The notes: generated by a model from the sequence alone, not told the origin. DNA of 64,000 nucleotides from Mallotus nudiflorus (GCA_947683625.1 CANTUR010000166.1:4915001-4979000), one strand, 5' to 3'. Positions 45,033-57,067 are shown, numbered from the stretch's first letter. Numbers and translations: made by a program.

Positions 45033-45518
45033 ACTCCCAATGTAAAACATTCTAGCAATTTCTACATATAATCAAACTCTTGTTCGTATATCAAATGCTT
45101 TACCAATAAGAGAATTATTAGTTTTCTTCATCTTTAAAACATTTAAAACACTTTGATCCATTAAAGTAAAAGAAGAACTAATAGGAGCGGTGGGCAAAGG
45201 AGCTTGTTTCGTTTGTGAAACTGGAATTCTATTTGCAACTTCATTCTCCATTTTTCTCATTTTAGATATATCATCATGTGCAACATTTTTATAAACACTA
45301 ATTCCTTTTCTTGTTTGCTTTAAAAGATGAGCTTTCACCCTAATATATGTTCCCTCCTTTTGTTCACCACAAAAATTACATATCCATTTCCAATTGCCTT
45401 CTCTATCTCAATTTTTCTTAAGTTTATTTACATATTTCCATAAAGGGCTATTTTCTTCATTATTATTTGTTGTGGAAGAAATGTTACTAGAACTTGAACT
45501 TTTGGAGGTAGAATCCAT
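45033..45518 (-). pseudogene. hAT transposase N-terminus with BED zinc finger (split gene, part 1)
   Basis: From ATG 45518 the frame reads a Ser/Asn-rich start, then SPLWKYVNKLKKN, a TGA stop, then NWKWICNFCGEQ and RVKAHLLKQ. This is a BED-type zinc finger (CxxC followed by H) of plant hAT transposases. It continues to IGKAFDIRTRV, a second in-frame TGA, and EIARMFYIGSL, where the B/C insertion interrupts it at 45032. The rest of the gene is at 33678-32190. Two nonsense changes and the 11.3-kb insertion make it a relic. Confidence 0.75.
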
Positions 45519-45600
45519 ATCCCTACTAATCAAGTTGAGAAATAATTGAAATAAAAAATTAGCAATATAATAGTAAAGTTTAGTTATCTAATTATAATAA

Positions 45601-46699
45601 GGCAAAACCCTTATTGAGGTCCCTAAACTTATCGACTTTTGAGGTTTCTAAAGTTTTATTTTGTATATTTAGATCCTCGAGCTTCATGGATTTAAAGTTT
45701 TAAACCCTTCTATCAATTTTTTAACAAAATTTTTTTTCCGTTTGGTTCTTGAAGTTTTATATTTCTAATATTCATATAATTTTTTTACCTTTTAATACTT
45801 ATATCACTTTTAAAATTTTTCACTGGTAAAAAATAAAATTATTTATTTATTTTAATTTCTAATATTTTAAATTAAAAATATAAATTTATATACATTTTTA
45901 AATAATTTTAAAACTAAATAAATAAGTTAATGTTAAGAACAAAAAAATTATAATTAAACTACTGTTTTTCAAAATAAAATATTATGATGGAATAGAACAC
46001 CACAATTAAAAGAGATTATGATAAAACATATTTTATAATTCTTCAAAATTTAAATTTTATATTTTTAATACATTTTTTAGTTTTTTTGTTCAAAATTTTA
46101 ATCAAATTATTGTGAATAATTTTTTATAATATAACTTTTATAAATAGTGGATACTAATGCATATCTGTGCATTACTAAAAAATAGTGATATATTTTTCAA
46201 CCAACTCAAACTTTTATAACTGTTACCATAAGTTTCATTTTTTTAATCATGCTTTTTGGGTGCATGAGAAAAATTTATATTATAAAAATTTATTCACAAT
46301 AATTTAAAATATTGTGAAAAATAATAATATTATTATATATATTTTTAAATTTAGCATAACAACATTAATTTTTTTGTTTATTTTTAAAATTTAAAATTAT
46401 TTAAATATGTATATAATAATCTAAAATATTAGAAATTAAAATAAGTAAATTTATTTTTTACCAGTGAAAATATTTTAAAAGTGATATAAGTGTTAAAAAT
46501 TAAAAAAATGATATGAAAGTTAGAAATATAAAACTTTAGAGACCAAAAACAAATAATTTTATAAAAAAATTGACAGAAGGATTTAAAACTTTAAATTTAT
46601 AAAGTTTTTGAAGTTTAAGGGTTTAAATATATAAAATGAACTTTTAGGAATCTAAAGTTAAAAAGCTGATAAGTTTAGGACCTCAATATGGGTTTTGCT
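45601..46699. mobile_element. Non-autonomous Mutator-like element, ~390-bp inverted repeats, 9-bp target duplication
   Basis: Ends GGCAAAACCC (45601) and GGGTTTTGCT (46699) are inverted. The inverted similarity extends roughly 45601-45990 against 46320-46699, for example TGAGGTCCCTAAACTTATC versus GATAAGTTTAGGACCTCA. It is flanked by a perfect 9-bp repeat TTATAATAA (45592-45600 and 46700-46708), the size produced by Mutator-like transposases. The 1.1-kb unit is almost all arms and has no coding capacity. It lies just upstream of the hAT pseudogene start. Confidence 0.75.
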
Positions 46700-46708
46700 T
46701 TATAATAA

Positions 46709-47280
46709 AATAATAAATGACATAATATATAAATTAAAAAATTAATAGGAATTATTTTTTATTGAGTTACAAAATTAATAAAATGATTTAACAAGCAAAA
46801 AAGAATATTAGTAATTAATAATAATATAATATTTTTTTATTATCAAAAACATAAATTAATAATAATAACAACCAAATTAATAATTAGTTAAAAATAAAAA
46901 ATAATATTATTTAACAAATAAAATTAATAATTAATAATAATATGATATTATTTTATTATTTGAGACTTTTTCATAAATATATTAAAAATTAAAAATAATA
47001 TTAAAAATCACATTAAATAAAAATATTTTTAAAAATAAACAGCTGAAATTAATATATTATATTAATATTAGAGAAAGATATTGTAAAAAGATGGGAGTGA
47101 AATTCGAACTGTCACACCCTCCCAAAGGAACGGGTAGGAAATTTTGTTTTTCAGACTACGTATATACAAATGCACCTCAACCGTAGCCTGTCATGCTTTA
47201 ATTGACTACGTAATTCCGAACACCACAAAAGCTCTTCTCCGTCAAAAAACCTGTGCTCAATCCTCGGCGCCAACAACCTC
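46709..47280. other. AT-rich intergenic DNA
   Basis: Low-complexity A/T sequence to about 47050, then a more balanced 200 bp. No feature could be supported. Confidence 0.45.
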
Positions 47281-47292
47281 AAAATCTCCACC

Positions 47293-47490
47293 TCACCCAA
47301 TCAAACCGTAGAAGCAAAGCAGACCCTCAAAATCCCTTTTGATTGCACCTGTAGTCACGGAACTGGCATCTCTAACGGAAAACCCATCTACATTGTCCAA
47401 CTCTTCATCATCATCATCTTCATTGTCAGCTCCACCGTTCTTCTCCTTGTTTGATTTTCTAGGAAGACGCTTCTTACTGGAGTCGTTCAT
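47293..47490 (-). CDS. Small acidic hypothetical protein or exon fragment
   Basis: A 65-codon frame starting at 47490 encodes a basic start (KKRLPRKSNKEK), a strongly acidic stretch (NEDDDDEELDNVDG) and a short hydrophobic end. Its base composition is more balanced than the surrounding DNA, which is why I keep it. It could be the first exon of a host gene or a remnant. I do not recognise it, and the opposite strand is open too. Confidence 0.2.
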   Translation of the reverse strand: MNDSSKKRLPRKSNKEKNGGADNEDDDDEELDNVDGFSVRDASSVTTGAIKRDFEGLLCFYGLIG

Positions 47491-47559
47491 GATATCGTCC
47501 CCTCCATTAGAGATGATGATTCATGCCTTCTCATTTACAGTCATGACTTAAAAACCCAA

Positions 47560-48569
47560 AAGGTGTGAATGTGATGTACAAATTAGCTTAGCTTGCCATT
47601 TGTTCCTAATTTTTCTTCTTTCTCATTTCACCAAAGAATTAAGGATTTTTATTTTTATGGTGTATTTGTAAAATAAAAGAATACGGAAAAAAAAAAAAGC
47701 AACAAGCAATAAAAATGTAACAAGAAGTAATAAAAAAACAACAAAAAAATTAAAAAACTAAAAAAAAAAAAGTAATAACACAAAAAAATATAAGTAATAA
47801 AAAAAAATAAAAACTAATAATATTGAAAAATAAAAACAATAAAAAGCAACAGAATTGAAAAAAGAAAAAGAAAAAGAATTAAAAACTATAAGTAACAAAA
47901 ATAACAATATTAAAAAATATAAGTAATAAAAAACAATAATATTAAAAAAATAAAAAATAATATTAAAAAATATAAACAACAAAAAATAACAACTCTAAAA
48001 AAACATAAGTAACAAAAATTAACAATCAAAAAATAACAAAAAAAAATCATACTAATAGAGTGCTCATTGCTTAATTATGCAACTACCTACCAAGAAAATT
48101 CAACTATTTAACCATCAAATTAACTTATTTTGCACAAAAAATCTATTTTTATCCCAAAAAAATTGTTCCAATCTTACCACCCTCTGCCTAAATGAATGAA
48201 ATAAGCTTTCTAATCCACGTGAATATTACTCATGGGACTCTAAAAAATTAATTTATTAAGATTTCTCAAATCCTCTCCTTTGGTTACCACCACCTCTAGT
48301 TCAGGACCCATCAATAATATATACATCATTATAAATTGTAATGGCCTGCTGAAACACACGCGGCATTGCTTCTCTTGCGACATGTCAGAACTAAAAGATC
48401 TACGTGGCATCAGAATTTATGACAAGTAGCCTCAGAGATTCTGATGATACCAGCATTACTGACACCACACTTGTCAGTAGCATTCTGATAGCAGATCCTT
48501 CAACTATTTGCTTTCTTAAGTTGATAAAACATGGGAGACATCTTTAAAAAATAATAATAATAAAATAAA
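47560..48569. other. A-rich low-complexity region and spacer
   Basis: 47680-48060 is an irregular AAT/AAAAAT-type low-complexity tract on the plus strand. 48060-48569 is ordinary AT-rich spacer with an (ATA)n stretch at about 48551. Long frames across the A-rich tract are composition artefacts. Confidence 0.6.
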
Positions 48570-50150
48570 TATACAAGGCTAGCTGGGAGACGATGTGTAA
48601 GCCAAAAGCTCAAGGTGGCATGAGTTTTAAAACTATTCGACTCTTAAATAATGCGTTACTTATGAAGGTTAGGTGGCAGCTATGCTCTAATTCTCAAAAG
48701 CTTTAGGTAAAAGTATTGAGAGAGAAATATAGAATTCACATGAATGATGGGAATATAGGCTAGTAGCTAAAAACGGCTCTATACTTTGACGCTCACAAAG
48801 GTACTAGATGGATGGTTGGCAACGGTCACAAAACTCATTTTTGGCTTGATGCATGGGCTATGGAGCGAAGTCCCAGCTAATCCTGCATTTATTGGTTTGC
48901 GATGCAGGTAATAAGTAGCAAAGTTGGAATTGGCCATTGTTCTCACACCTGCTTCCCTATAATGCTATTTTACAAATAGCTACACAGGTTCCTACTGATG
49001 TTATGGGCAAGGATTAGACAGATTAGGGGCTATCGCCTTCGGAACAGTTTATTACCAAGTCATCATATGGGTTATTAGCTCATGATACTTTGGAGAGCAA
49101 TGGACGATTATAGAGGCTTATTTGGGGTTGGAATGGCCCTCAACATATTCATCAATTCCTGTGGCTTGCATCGATGAACCGTCTATTAACTAATGCAGAG
49201 AGGGTGAGAAGATACATTGGGTTGTGATAGGTGTGGGGATGGAAGGGAAACGATGATCCATATCTTACGTGACTATGTGCATGCAAGGGTTGTATAGAAT
49301 AATTTATTGCGTGAGAGAAATGATCAATTCTTTCAAATGGAGGCTCAAGAGTGGATTCATCACAATCTTGCAAATAGGGAGATTGATGATAAGGGGCTGA
49401 GTTGGGATTGTGTCTTCAGTGTGGCAGTATGGAGGCGCTCTAGTACTAGAGGAATTTAGCTTAATTTCAGCAGAAGTTGTGGTTTAGCAGCAAGTCAATG
49501 GATATCACCTGCAGGGCTCATGAGATTACGCACACCATTATGAGCTTTAGTAAGCTTAGTGCCTCAGGTAATATAAAGGTGTAGCGTTTGATTGGTTGGT
49601 CAACTCCGATGGAGGGATGGGTCAAGTTGAATACCGATGGAGCCTTCAATAATCGCTTACGTCTTGCAACTACTGGTGGTGTTATCTGAGACTTAGAGTG
49701 CAGATGGCTACATGGGTTTGTTGCCAAGGTTAGGTTTTGCTTTTTAACTATTGCTGAACTTTGGGGCATTTAGGAAGGCCTTTTGGCAGCTTGGCGAATG
49801 GGGTTCAGGCGAGCGGTAGTGGAAACTGACAGTTTGTATGCTGTTAAGCTCATTAAAGCTCAAGGGGAGGGGGTGCATGTCCACAGGCCATTAGTCTCTT
49901 CCATTCAAGCTCTATTGAGAAGGGAATGAGATGTCAAACTGTCCTACATCTATAGTTTATCTAATTCTAGTGCTGATTGGCTGGTGGATTTTGCTTAAAG
50001 CTTGGAGCTGGGTCTTCATTCGTTGCAGGAGCCACCTAGTGAACTGATTCAGTTGTCAACTCATGATAGGGTTGGTGTTAGCTATTATAGATTAGTGGCT
50101 TCCTAAGTTCTTTTCCCTGCTTTGCAGTGCTTTGTTATTAAAAAAAAAAG
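48570..50150 (+). pseudogene. 5'-truncated LINE (non-LTR retrotransposon) with zinc-knuckle and RNase H remnants
   Basis: Begins in the C-terminal part of the reverse transcriptase (CKPKAQGGMSFKTIRLLNNA, about 48597-48660, then VRWQLCSNSQKL). It continues with the zinc-binding segment (HQFLWLASMNRLLTNAERVR, then CGDG and HILRDY, 49150-49290) and a C-terminal RNase H domain (WVKLNTDGAFNNR at 49620, AELWG, VETDSLYAVKLIKAQ, SADWLVDFA at about 50000). The three acidic residues DG, E and DS are visible. Many stops interrupt it. It ends in an A run near 50142, as expected for target-primed insertion. The 5' two thirds of the element are absent. Confidence 0.8.
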
Positions 50151-50182
50151 AACGAAATCCTACACATTTACATGTATGTATA

Positions 50183-50562
50183 TGTTAATTAAGCTCACAA
50201 AATATTACTGGATGGACTAAATTGAAATAATTTAGTTGTTATTACTTTAAACAATAACTTGACACAATACTATAATATAATAGAGCCACACCTTTATTGC
50301 ACTAGCTTTCTCACATACATTGCCTCACATGCACTAATAACAACACGTGCACTAACCCACACACTCCCATTTTTTTCTTTACACCTAAAGACAATAAGCA
50401 ATGACTAAATTTATAAGCCAATATGTCTGTTAATAAAAATTACATGAAGATTATTGAATGGCGGTGCAAATTGGATTACCTATATAATTCTAGAGCTCTT
50501 TATTTTGTTGTTAATTATCTTAGAAATCTCTACAGCTAGAGAGGCGATGATCATGTTTAATA
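50183..50562 (-). repeat. 3' LTR of the copia-type element
   Basis: Direct repeat of 55574-55967. Ends in TTAACA on the minus strand. Confidence 0.75.
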
Positions 50563-50664
50563 CTCTCCCTCAACATTGACTCTCTATACCTTTAATTTTT
50601 GGAATTCCATACCTATCTTGATCATTATACCTTATTTTTTCATCTTGTATATTAATCTTTTTGC

Positions 50665-51845
50665 TCATTGACAATCACATTGTATCATTGTATTGTCCCT
50701 CCATTTATTGCTCCAGAAATTGTTTATATATCTTTTAAAATATTTCTCAATATTTTCTTCATCTAATACCACATCAGTGTCTTTCTCTCTTTGATTTGCC
50801 TTTTGTTCTTCTTGTATTGCATTTACTTCCTGCTCTTGATCTTCCTTTTGCATCAAAGCTTCATTTTCAAAATCTTTATCATTCGACGACCATAAGAGCT
50901 TCTTTATTACTTTGTGACTTTCATGCTTCTCTTTTAGTTGCTCCTCCATATTATGTACTATCTCACTTTCTTCCTTGCATTCAACTTCTTCAACATCTTC
51001 TTTCTTTATAACCATACTTAGAGATATATTTTCAACTTCATCACTTATATTAATTGGTTCTTGAATTTCTTCCACTAATGGAGAACTTTTAAATAAACTT
51101 GAATATGTTATATTCCACTCTTTATCACTTTCATAGGATTCTTCAAGATACTATAATATAGCAGATGTTGCCAGCACATCCCATTCGTTCTCACTATTAC
51201 ATGCCTTCATAAACTCATTTGAACAATTCTTTACTTACTTTTCAATTGCACATAATGCATGAGTGTTGAAGTCTTATTCTTCTTTGCTTTTAACTTAAGG
51301 TTGTTTTAATGCTACAACATTTCTTTTAGCTCTTATGTACCGGCAGTTTCTAGCATAATGACCTCTCTTACCATGATTATAGCATTCCATATCTCGTTGG
51401 TGAAGTCTTCTATCTTGTGTGTCTTTTTGGTTTCGACGTTGTTAAGCTCCCTTTGAACATCAACTTTGACCTTTCCACCTTCTTTCATTTCTATCTTCCT
51501 CTGAATCGGTCTTGTCATCTCTATTAGACTTTCTAGAATTGCAATCTCTAAGACAACCTCTTATATATTTGCTAAATAATGCTTCTTCATTCATCTCACT
51601 CTTCATAGAAACTTCAGCCATTTGTTTAGCTAAGGTCTCTTGATTGGTTAATAAATTCTTTAACTCATTTAATATGGGTGGTTTAGGCTAACCTTGCACA
51701 TTAGTAATATATTCTAGCTTAATTCCAAATAATAATCCTTCTCATCCTATTTTCACTAATTTTTGATGTAAAATCTAATTCTAAAATTTCTTCACATAAA
51801 GACTTAACTTTTATAAAATATTGATTAATTGAAATCTCCCATTGT
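50665..51845 (-). pseudogene. Copia-type gag, C-terminal part with zinc knuckle and acidic extension
   Basis: From the A3 junction the minus strand reads VKSLCEEILELDFTSKISEN (about 51800), then in a shifted frame IKLEYITNVQG and NELKNLLTNQETLAKQMAEV, the typical copia gag (UBN2-like) block. A zinc knuckle follows at about 51400-51350 reading CYNHGKRGHYARNC, where the second metal-binding Cys is replaced by His. The last 136 codons (51075-50665) are unusual for gag: a strongly acidic Glu/Lys-rich tail (VIKKEDVEEVECKEESE) ending before the polypurine tract. Stops and shifts separate the pieces. Confidence 0.65.
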
Positions 51846-51850
51846 TTAAC

Positions 51851-54800
51851 TGTCACGACCCAAAACAGGGGCCATGACCGACGCTAGGGAACGGGAATTC
51901 TTTCGAATCCGGAACCCGTAGCAAGCCTAAAAATAAAATAAAACATGCAATAGTAATAATGACAGTATATAATGCAGCGAAAATAAAAATCATAAATATA
52001 ATAATAACATTTGCACCAACTGGATTTAAATTAAATACTCATCTCATATATATATAAACTCTTTTAATACAAATTCAGTTCAAATATAATACAACATCTC
52101 TTTAATAATTTAATGACTACTGCAGTGTCTAGATAAAATAAAACTTAAGACTCAGATAAGCAGTTTACATAAAGAAGCCGGGGCGGAAGAAATTCGGCGT
52201 ATAGGCCTGCTACTGAGGTCTAAAGAAGATGACTCTCATGAAAAAATTTAGTCAACGGAGGGGAGTCAGACCTCACTGAGTGAATTACTATAATAAATAT
52301 ACATGCATACTAAATGACAATGCATACAGTCAATAGTATATATATAAATATATATACAGGCAAATACACTCAAATGCAATAAAATCATTTTATATATTTA
52401 TTGAAAATCACTGTTTATGAAGGATCAAATAGAACCCTAGAATATCGCAACCTCAACAATGTTAGACAACACTCTAGCCATACAGGCTCACTTATTCCAA
52501 ATATATTCATTTATTCCATTTAGACAGTAGACTGGCCCCGAGACACTAAGTCAACCGAGCTCCAGCAGTCTGACTGTCAGTGTGATTGGCCCCGAGACAC
52601 TTGGTCAACCGAGCTCTAGTAATCACACCTCCAAACCATATCTCACACATCAAATAATCATATTCAATCAATATCCACAAATAGTTAGTAATATAGCCTA
52701 AATGCTATATGCGTACCGGTACGTACTTGGTCCTAGTGCTGTCCACTAGGTAGCACGTTCTATTGATATCCTTCATCAATAAATATAAAACATTCATTCA
52801 CAAATAATGATGCATGAATTTAAATAAAATAACAATATAAACCATATATATACTGGAAATATACCAAAAATAAACCAGGTATATTTCGAGTATATATACG
52901 ACAAATAAATTCAATTAATTTACAAATTAAGCTAGAAATATATTTAAAAACATTTTAAGTATAATTTATTAACAAAACATGCATATAATTCAAAATATAC
53001 AGGAAATAAACCAAAATAAACTAAAAATAAACTTAGGTAATAATTGAATTATTCATGCATAAATAATCAAAATAAAATATATTTTTCTAAATCATGCACC
53101 CTAAACATATATATATAATATAGTAACTCACACTTAGTGCGCTCCATGAGATGGGTCCGACGGGCCTGATCCACTAGGCCTCGGTCTCGGCGCAACTAAA
53201 CAAACAATAACGACAGAATCAGAATAAACCTAACAGAAAATCCTAGAACTCGATCTAGAATATTAAACAAAGAATCGAAATTAGGGTTCGACCGGACATC
53301 ACGTTTTACGAGAATTCTACCGAAAATTCGGCAGAACCTCCCTTGTAAAACGGACATCTCTTTACTCAAAGAGTAGAGCCGACCCTGCAAAGAAACACAC
53401 TTCGAAAACATAGGCTCAACCACTCATCCACAACCCCTCGGTCGGACTCCAAACTACAGTCTACCGACCGGGGTCCACAATCACAGAATAATTTCAGAAA
53501 TACCAAAAATACCCTTATAACATAGAAATTCATTTTATAAGTAAAAATTACATAATTAACCTTTAAACACATTAAAAATCGATAAAAACTCATTTTATTA
53601 GAAAAATCGTATATTATATATATAATTGAAAATAATTCACGAAAAATAGTTTTAATTAGTTAAAAATACTAAATAATTTGTAGAAATCATTTTTATACCT
53701 TAAATAACTATTAAAACCAATTTAATTACATTTTTAGCCAATTTCATGTAAAATTACCAAAATGCCCCATATATATATAAATATACTATAATTACTTCAA
53801 AAATTCACCAAAAATAGTATAATTATCCAAAAATTAATTTTCTCAACATATTTATCAATAATATCAATAATTAAACTCAATTAACTAATTAATTTCAATT
53901 AAAAACACAATTAACCTAATTTTCCCAAAATTACATAAACCTAAATAATTCAAAATAAATACATAGAAATTCATAAAAATTCCAAATAAATTTCTATAAT
54001 TCATTTCAACACCTATATTTATCATAAAACACAATTTCACAATTTAATTAATTAATTTCCGAAAATTAGAAAATAATATTAAAATATTCAAAAATACCCA
54101 AAAATCAAAAAAATCTCCAAAAATTCTACAAAAATTCACACATGAAGATTAAGCTACTAGGATCAACATTTGTGAAGGAATTTTTTATGAATCAATCAAA
54201 TTGAAGTTCAAAAAATTCAAGAACCCTAATAGGCCGAATTCAAAAAATCAAAACCTAAGCAAATCAAGACCATTTTAAGTGAAACAAAGCTTGGAATCAC
54301 ACTCACCAGAGCTCAAGGAGAAGAAAGAGACCAGCGGTGTCAAAAACGGTGGCCGGAAACGTCGTGAACGACGTTGCTCCCACTTTCGGCTTCTCCGGCC
54401 AAAATCGACCTTCAGACGCCGAAAACGGCTGCAACAGGCGGCGAGGAAGGCTGAGGAAGGAGGTGGCATGCCAGACGGCACACCAACAGCAAGAAAATGG
54501 GACGGCAGGCGGCAGAACGGTGATGGGGATGGTCGGGAGGGAGAAGAAGGGGATGATGACAATTTGGTAAATAAGCCTAACTTTTATAATTTGTTAATAT
54601 ATTAAATGTATATATGTATATATATATACTTTATACTATATATTACAATAATATTAAATTACACACATTAAATATACACCACACACTTATAATTTAATAT
54701 TTAAAAAAATTAATAATAAATAAAAATAATTAAATAACAATAAAACTAACAAATAAATAATAAAATATTAGGGTAATACATTAAAGTCTAATTAAATAAA

Positions 54801-55086
54801 TAAATACACATATACACGTTATCTAGTATTTTAAAAATATGTATGAGTTCATGCAAGTTCGTAAATCTATTCCAAATAATTAATAATAAATTATTTACGT
54901 GAAAATTTCCCCGAAAATGCAAGTCCCGGGAAAATTTTACGTAAAGCACTTAAAATAATAATAAACAATTAAAAATTCAATTTTAATTAGATAAAAGCTC
55001 ATAAAATATCAATATTATATAATAGAACTATTAACAATGCATATCCCGATGCAGTATAAAAATATTTAAAAACACGGGATATTACA
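51851..55086 (-). mobile_element. Family A solo-LTR-like element, copy A3, inside copia gag
   Basis: A 3236-bp complete copy on the minus strand (TGTAATATCCCG start at 55086, GGGTCGTGACA end at 51851), with perfect 5-bp duplication TTAAC (51846-51850 and 55087-55091). It interrupts the gag reading region of the copia-type element. It has the same hairpins: 53360-53378 (one mismatch), 53434-53473, 52732-52750, palindrome 52712-52723, and twin hairpins 52524-52628. The leader (minus, 54560-54300) is CT-rich followed by GGTGAGTGTG. Confidence 0.85.
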
Positions 55087-55091
55087 TTAAC

Positions 55092-55480
55092 AGATATTAA
55101 CTTCATCTCTAAATTTTGTAATCTCATCTAATTTCTCTTAAAAAATCATGAGGCTAAAATATCACAAGCTTCTTTAGGTATGAGAGTATACCTGATATAT
55201 TCTAACATTTCTTTTTCAATCGATACCTTGATCACAAACATCGCCTTCCCAACCTTAACTTTCCACTTCTTTAAGGAATTTGCATATGCTTTTAGAGGCA
55301 GCGTACTCTCGCTTCTATCGATTACCTCCTATAAATCTTAACCTTGGAGATATGACTCCAAATAAGTTGACCACATGCTATAATTGTAATTGTTCAACTT
55401 CTTTATACTGCTCACTGTGAGGTCCATCTCGAGACTTGGGACTTCTCTTAACTAAGCAAGCAACCGACTTCACAGTATCT
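55092..55480 (-). pseudogene. Copia-type gag, N-terminal part
   Basis: Minus strand 5' to 3': a LNNYNYSMWSTYLES-like start (about 55395-55350), then AYANSLKKWKVKVGKAMFVI, then SIEKEMLEYIRYTLIPKEAC, which resembles the N-terminal half of copia gag. It is broken by shifts and then by the A3 insertion. The other half is at 51845-50665. Confidence 0.6.
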
Positions 55481-55573
55481 CTTAATTATGCACGAGATAA
55501 CCCCTTAGGACACTTCACTATCTCGAACTAAATAGCTCCTTTGGTCTTTTGATCATCCCGTTGTGATACCACT

Positions 55574-55967
55574 TATTAATTAAGCTCACAAAAAATTATT
55601 GGATGGACTAAATTAAAATAATTCGATTGTTATTACATTAACCAATAACCTTTACACAATACTACAATACAATAGACCCACCTTTATCTCACTAGCTTTC
55701 TCACATACACTGTCTTATATGCACTCATGCTCACATGCACTACTAATAACACGTGCACTAACTCACACACTCCCATTTTTTCCTTACACTTAAAAACAAT
55801 AAGCAATGAGCATATTTATAAGCCAATATATTGGTGAATAAAAGTTACATGAAGATTCTTGAATGGCAATGCAAATAGGACTACCTAAATAATTATAGAG
55901 CTCTTTATTTTGTTATTGATTATCCTAGAAATCTTTAGAGCTAGAGAGGCAGTGATGATGTTTAATA
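55574..55967 (-). repeat. 5' LTR of the copia-type element
   Basis: Direct repeat of 50183-50562, followed on the minus strand by the PBS-like TGGTATCA. Confidence 0.75.
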
Positions 55968-56399
55968 ATATATGTGTATATAGATGAAGCACAAACCATC
56001 AGAATTACAAATATAATTTTCTAAAAATTGTTACCAGCTTTTGAAGGTTATGAAGACTAGAACTATATTGTGCATATATTACACAAATTGATTATTCAAA
56101 GCAAGTCATCACTTATTTTACTGCTCAATCCAAAAATAATTTGAAATGCAATGAAAATGAAAACTAAACTTGTACTTATTATAATTAATGCCTGCTAAAA
56201 GTAGGTGGCAGTACGAGTATAAGTGATGGAAAATATCCATTACGGCCAGTAATCTGAATTACCAAACATAAACCCATGTTTTCCAAGGAGCCCCTTTTAC
56301 TAGATTTCCATATGACAATAATGCCATTGAACATATACAGTCATACGATTGGCTCTACAATTACAATAGCTTCCTTTTATTTGGTTCCCCCACTGTTTG
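55968..56399. other. AT-rich spacer
   Basis: No gene or repeat end was recognised between the copia-type element and the host-gene remnants. Confidence 0.45.
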
Positions 56400-56755
56400 T
56401 GAATTGACTTCTGACTTTTTTGGCCAGAACAAGCATCGAGTTAGAAATGACCTCCTCCAACTTTTGAGATCATGGCTTGCTCTTATTGCTGGGAGCCTAC
56501 GACTTGGGTTCTGATGTTGCTGAATTTGAGTCTTTAAGAGGCATCTCATAGTTATGCTTCCCCTCATATCTCGTAATAAAAAACTTTGGATCATCTATAC
56601 TCTTTCAATATACGATCAAGCTTGGTGAGAAGGTCATGGCATTTTTTAATGGAAATATCTTCTAAACTAAAAGTTTTTATAGTAATTACAAAGCCTTTAA
56701 GCTTAGGCTTTTTCACTAATTCATCATTTTCCATTACCTGCCATTTTCTCAGGCT
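56400..56755 (-). pseudogene. Remnant with the C-terminal part of a WRKY domain
   Basis: On the minus strand YIERV (about 56607-56593) is followed, after one missing base, by DDPKFFITRYEGKHNYEMP. This corresponds to the end of a WRKY DNA-binding domain, whose normal ending is DPK-ITTYEGKHNH. The second zinc-ligand His reads Tyr here and the frame is shifted, so it could not bind zinc normally. No WRKYGQK signature was found upstream. The preceding segment (ENDELVKKPKLKGFVITIKT) is not WRKY-like and may belong to the neighbouring exon-like remnant. Weighed alone this is a short match; I think it is real. Confidence 0.45.
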
Positions 56756-56828
56756 AAAAAATTAGATTAATAATAATAATTAAACACTAATAATGATAAT
56801 TTGAATCTTATTGTAACTATATGTTTAC

Positions 56829-57067
56829 CTGATTGATCATATAGGGAACTTGAATCCAATTAAAAGCAAAGTAACTAAAAATGCATCTTTCAAATTCTTC
56901 TATCAACTTCAGATACAAAGATTTAGCCTCAGTTTCATTAGTAAAAAATTCATATATGTTACCCTCATAATCTTTTAATTTTCTTAAATAATCATATGCT
57001 AATTTGTATAGCTATGGACATTCATTTGGATCGGCAAATCCTAATTGCCTTGCTGTACCCACCTACC
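56829..57067 (-). pseudogene. Host-gene exon remnant (plant P-loop NTPase/zeta-toxin-domain-like, N-terminal region)
   Basis: A minus-strand frame flanked by plausible splice sites (TTGGTAG before 57067, CAG/GTAAAC at 56829/56828) encodes LGFADPNECP, a TAG stop, then LAYDYLRKLKDYEGNIYEFF and LIEEFERCIFSYFAFNW. The helical, aromatic pattern resembles the N-terminal region of plant proteins annotated as zeta-toxin-domain P-loop NTPases; this is recalled similarity, not a search. One in-frame stop indicates a pseudogene. Confidence 0.35.

Larger units (their letters stand above)
50183..55967 (-). mobile_element. Gag-only Ty1/copia-type element (TR-GAG-like), interrupted by A3
   Basis: Minus orientation. 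The 5' LTR is 55574-55967 (394 bp) and the 3' LTR is 50183-50562 (380 bp), with shared CACACTCCCATTTTTT and AGCTCTTTATTTTGTT blocks. Next to the 5' LTR is a PBS-like TGGTATCA (55572-55565), and before the 3' LTR a TTGAGGGAGAGTA polypurine tract typical of copia elements. After removing A3 the interior is only ~1.8 kb. It holds a gag gene and no protease, integrase or RT, fitting the described TR-GAG class. Flanks GTATA and ATATA match at four of five. Confidence 0.7.

Noticed and set aside
47758..47982. Phe/Tyr/Leu-rich 'membrane protein' frame
   Set aside because: Composition artefact of the A-rich low-complexity tract read on the minus strand.
54275..54605. Pro/Ser- or Arg-rich frames in the leaders of family A copies (10881-11192, 14188-14463, 54275-54562, 60326-60535)
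   Set aside because: The frames share only a short stretch through DNA homology, start at different places and differ in frame; I judge the CT-rich leader non-coding.
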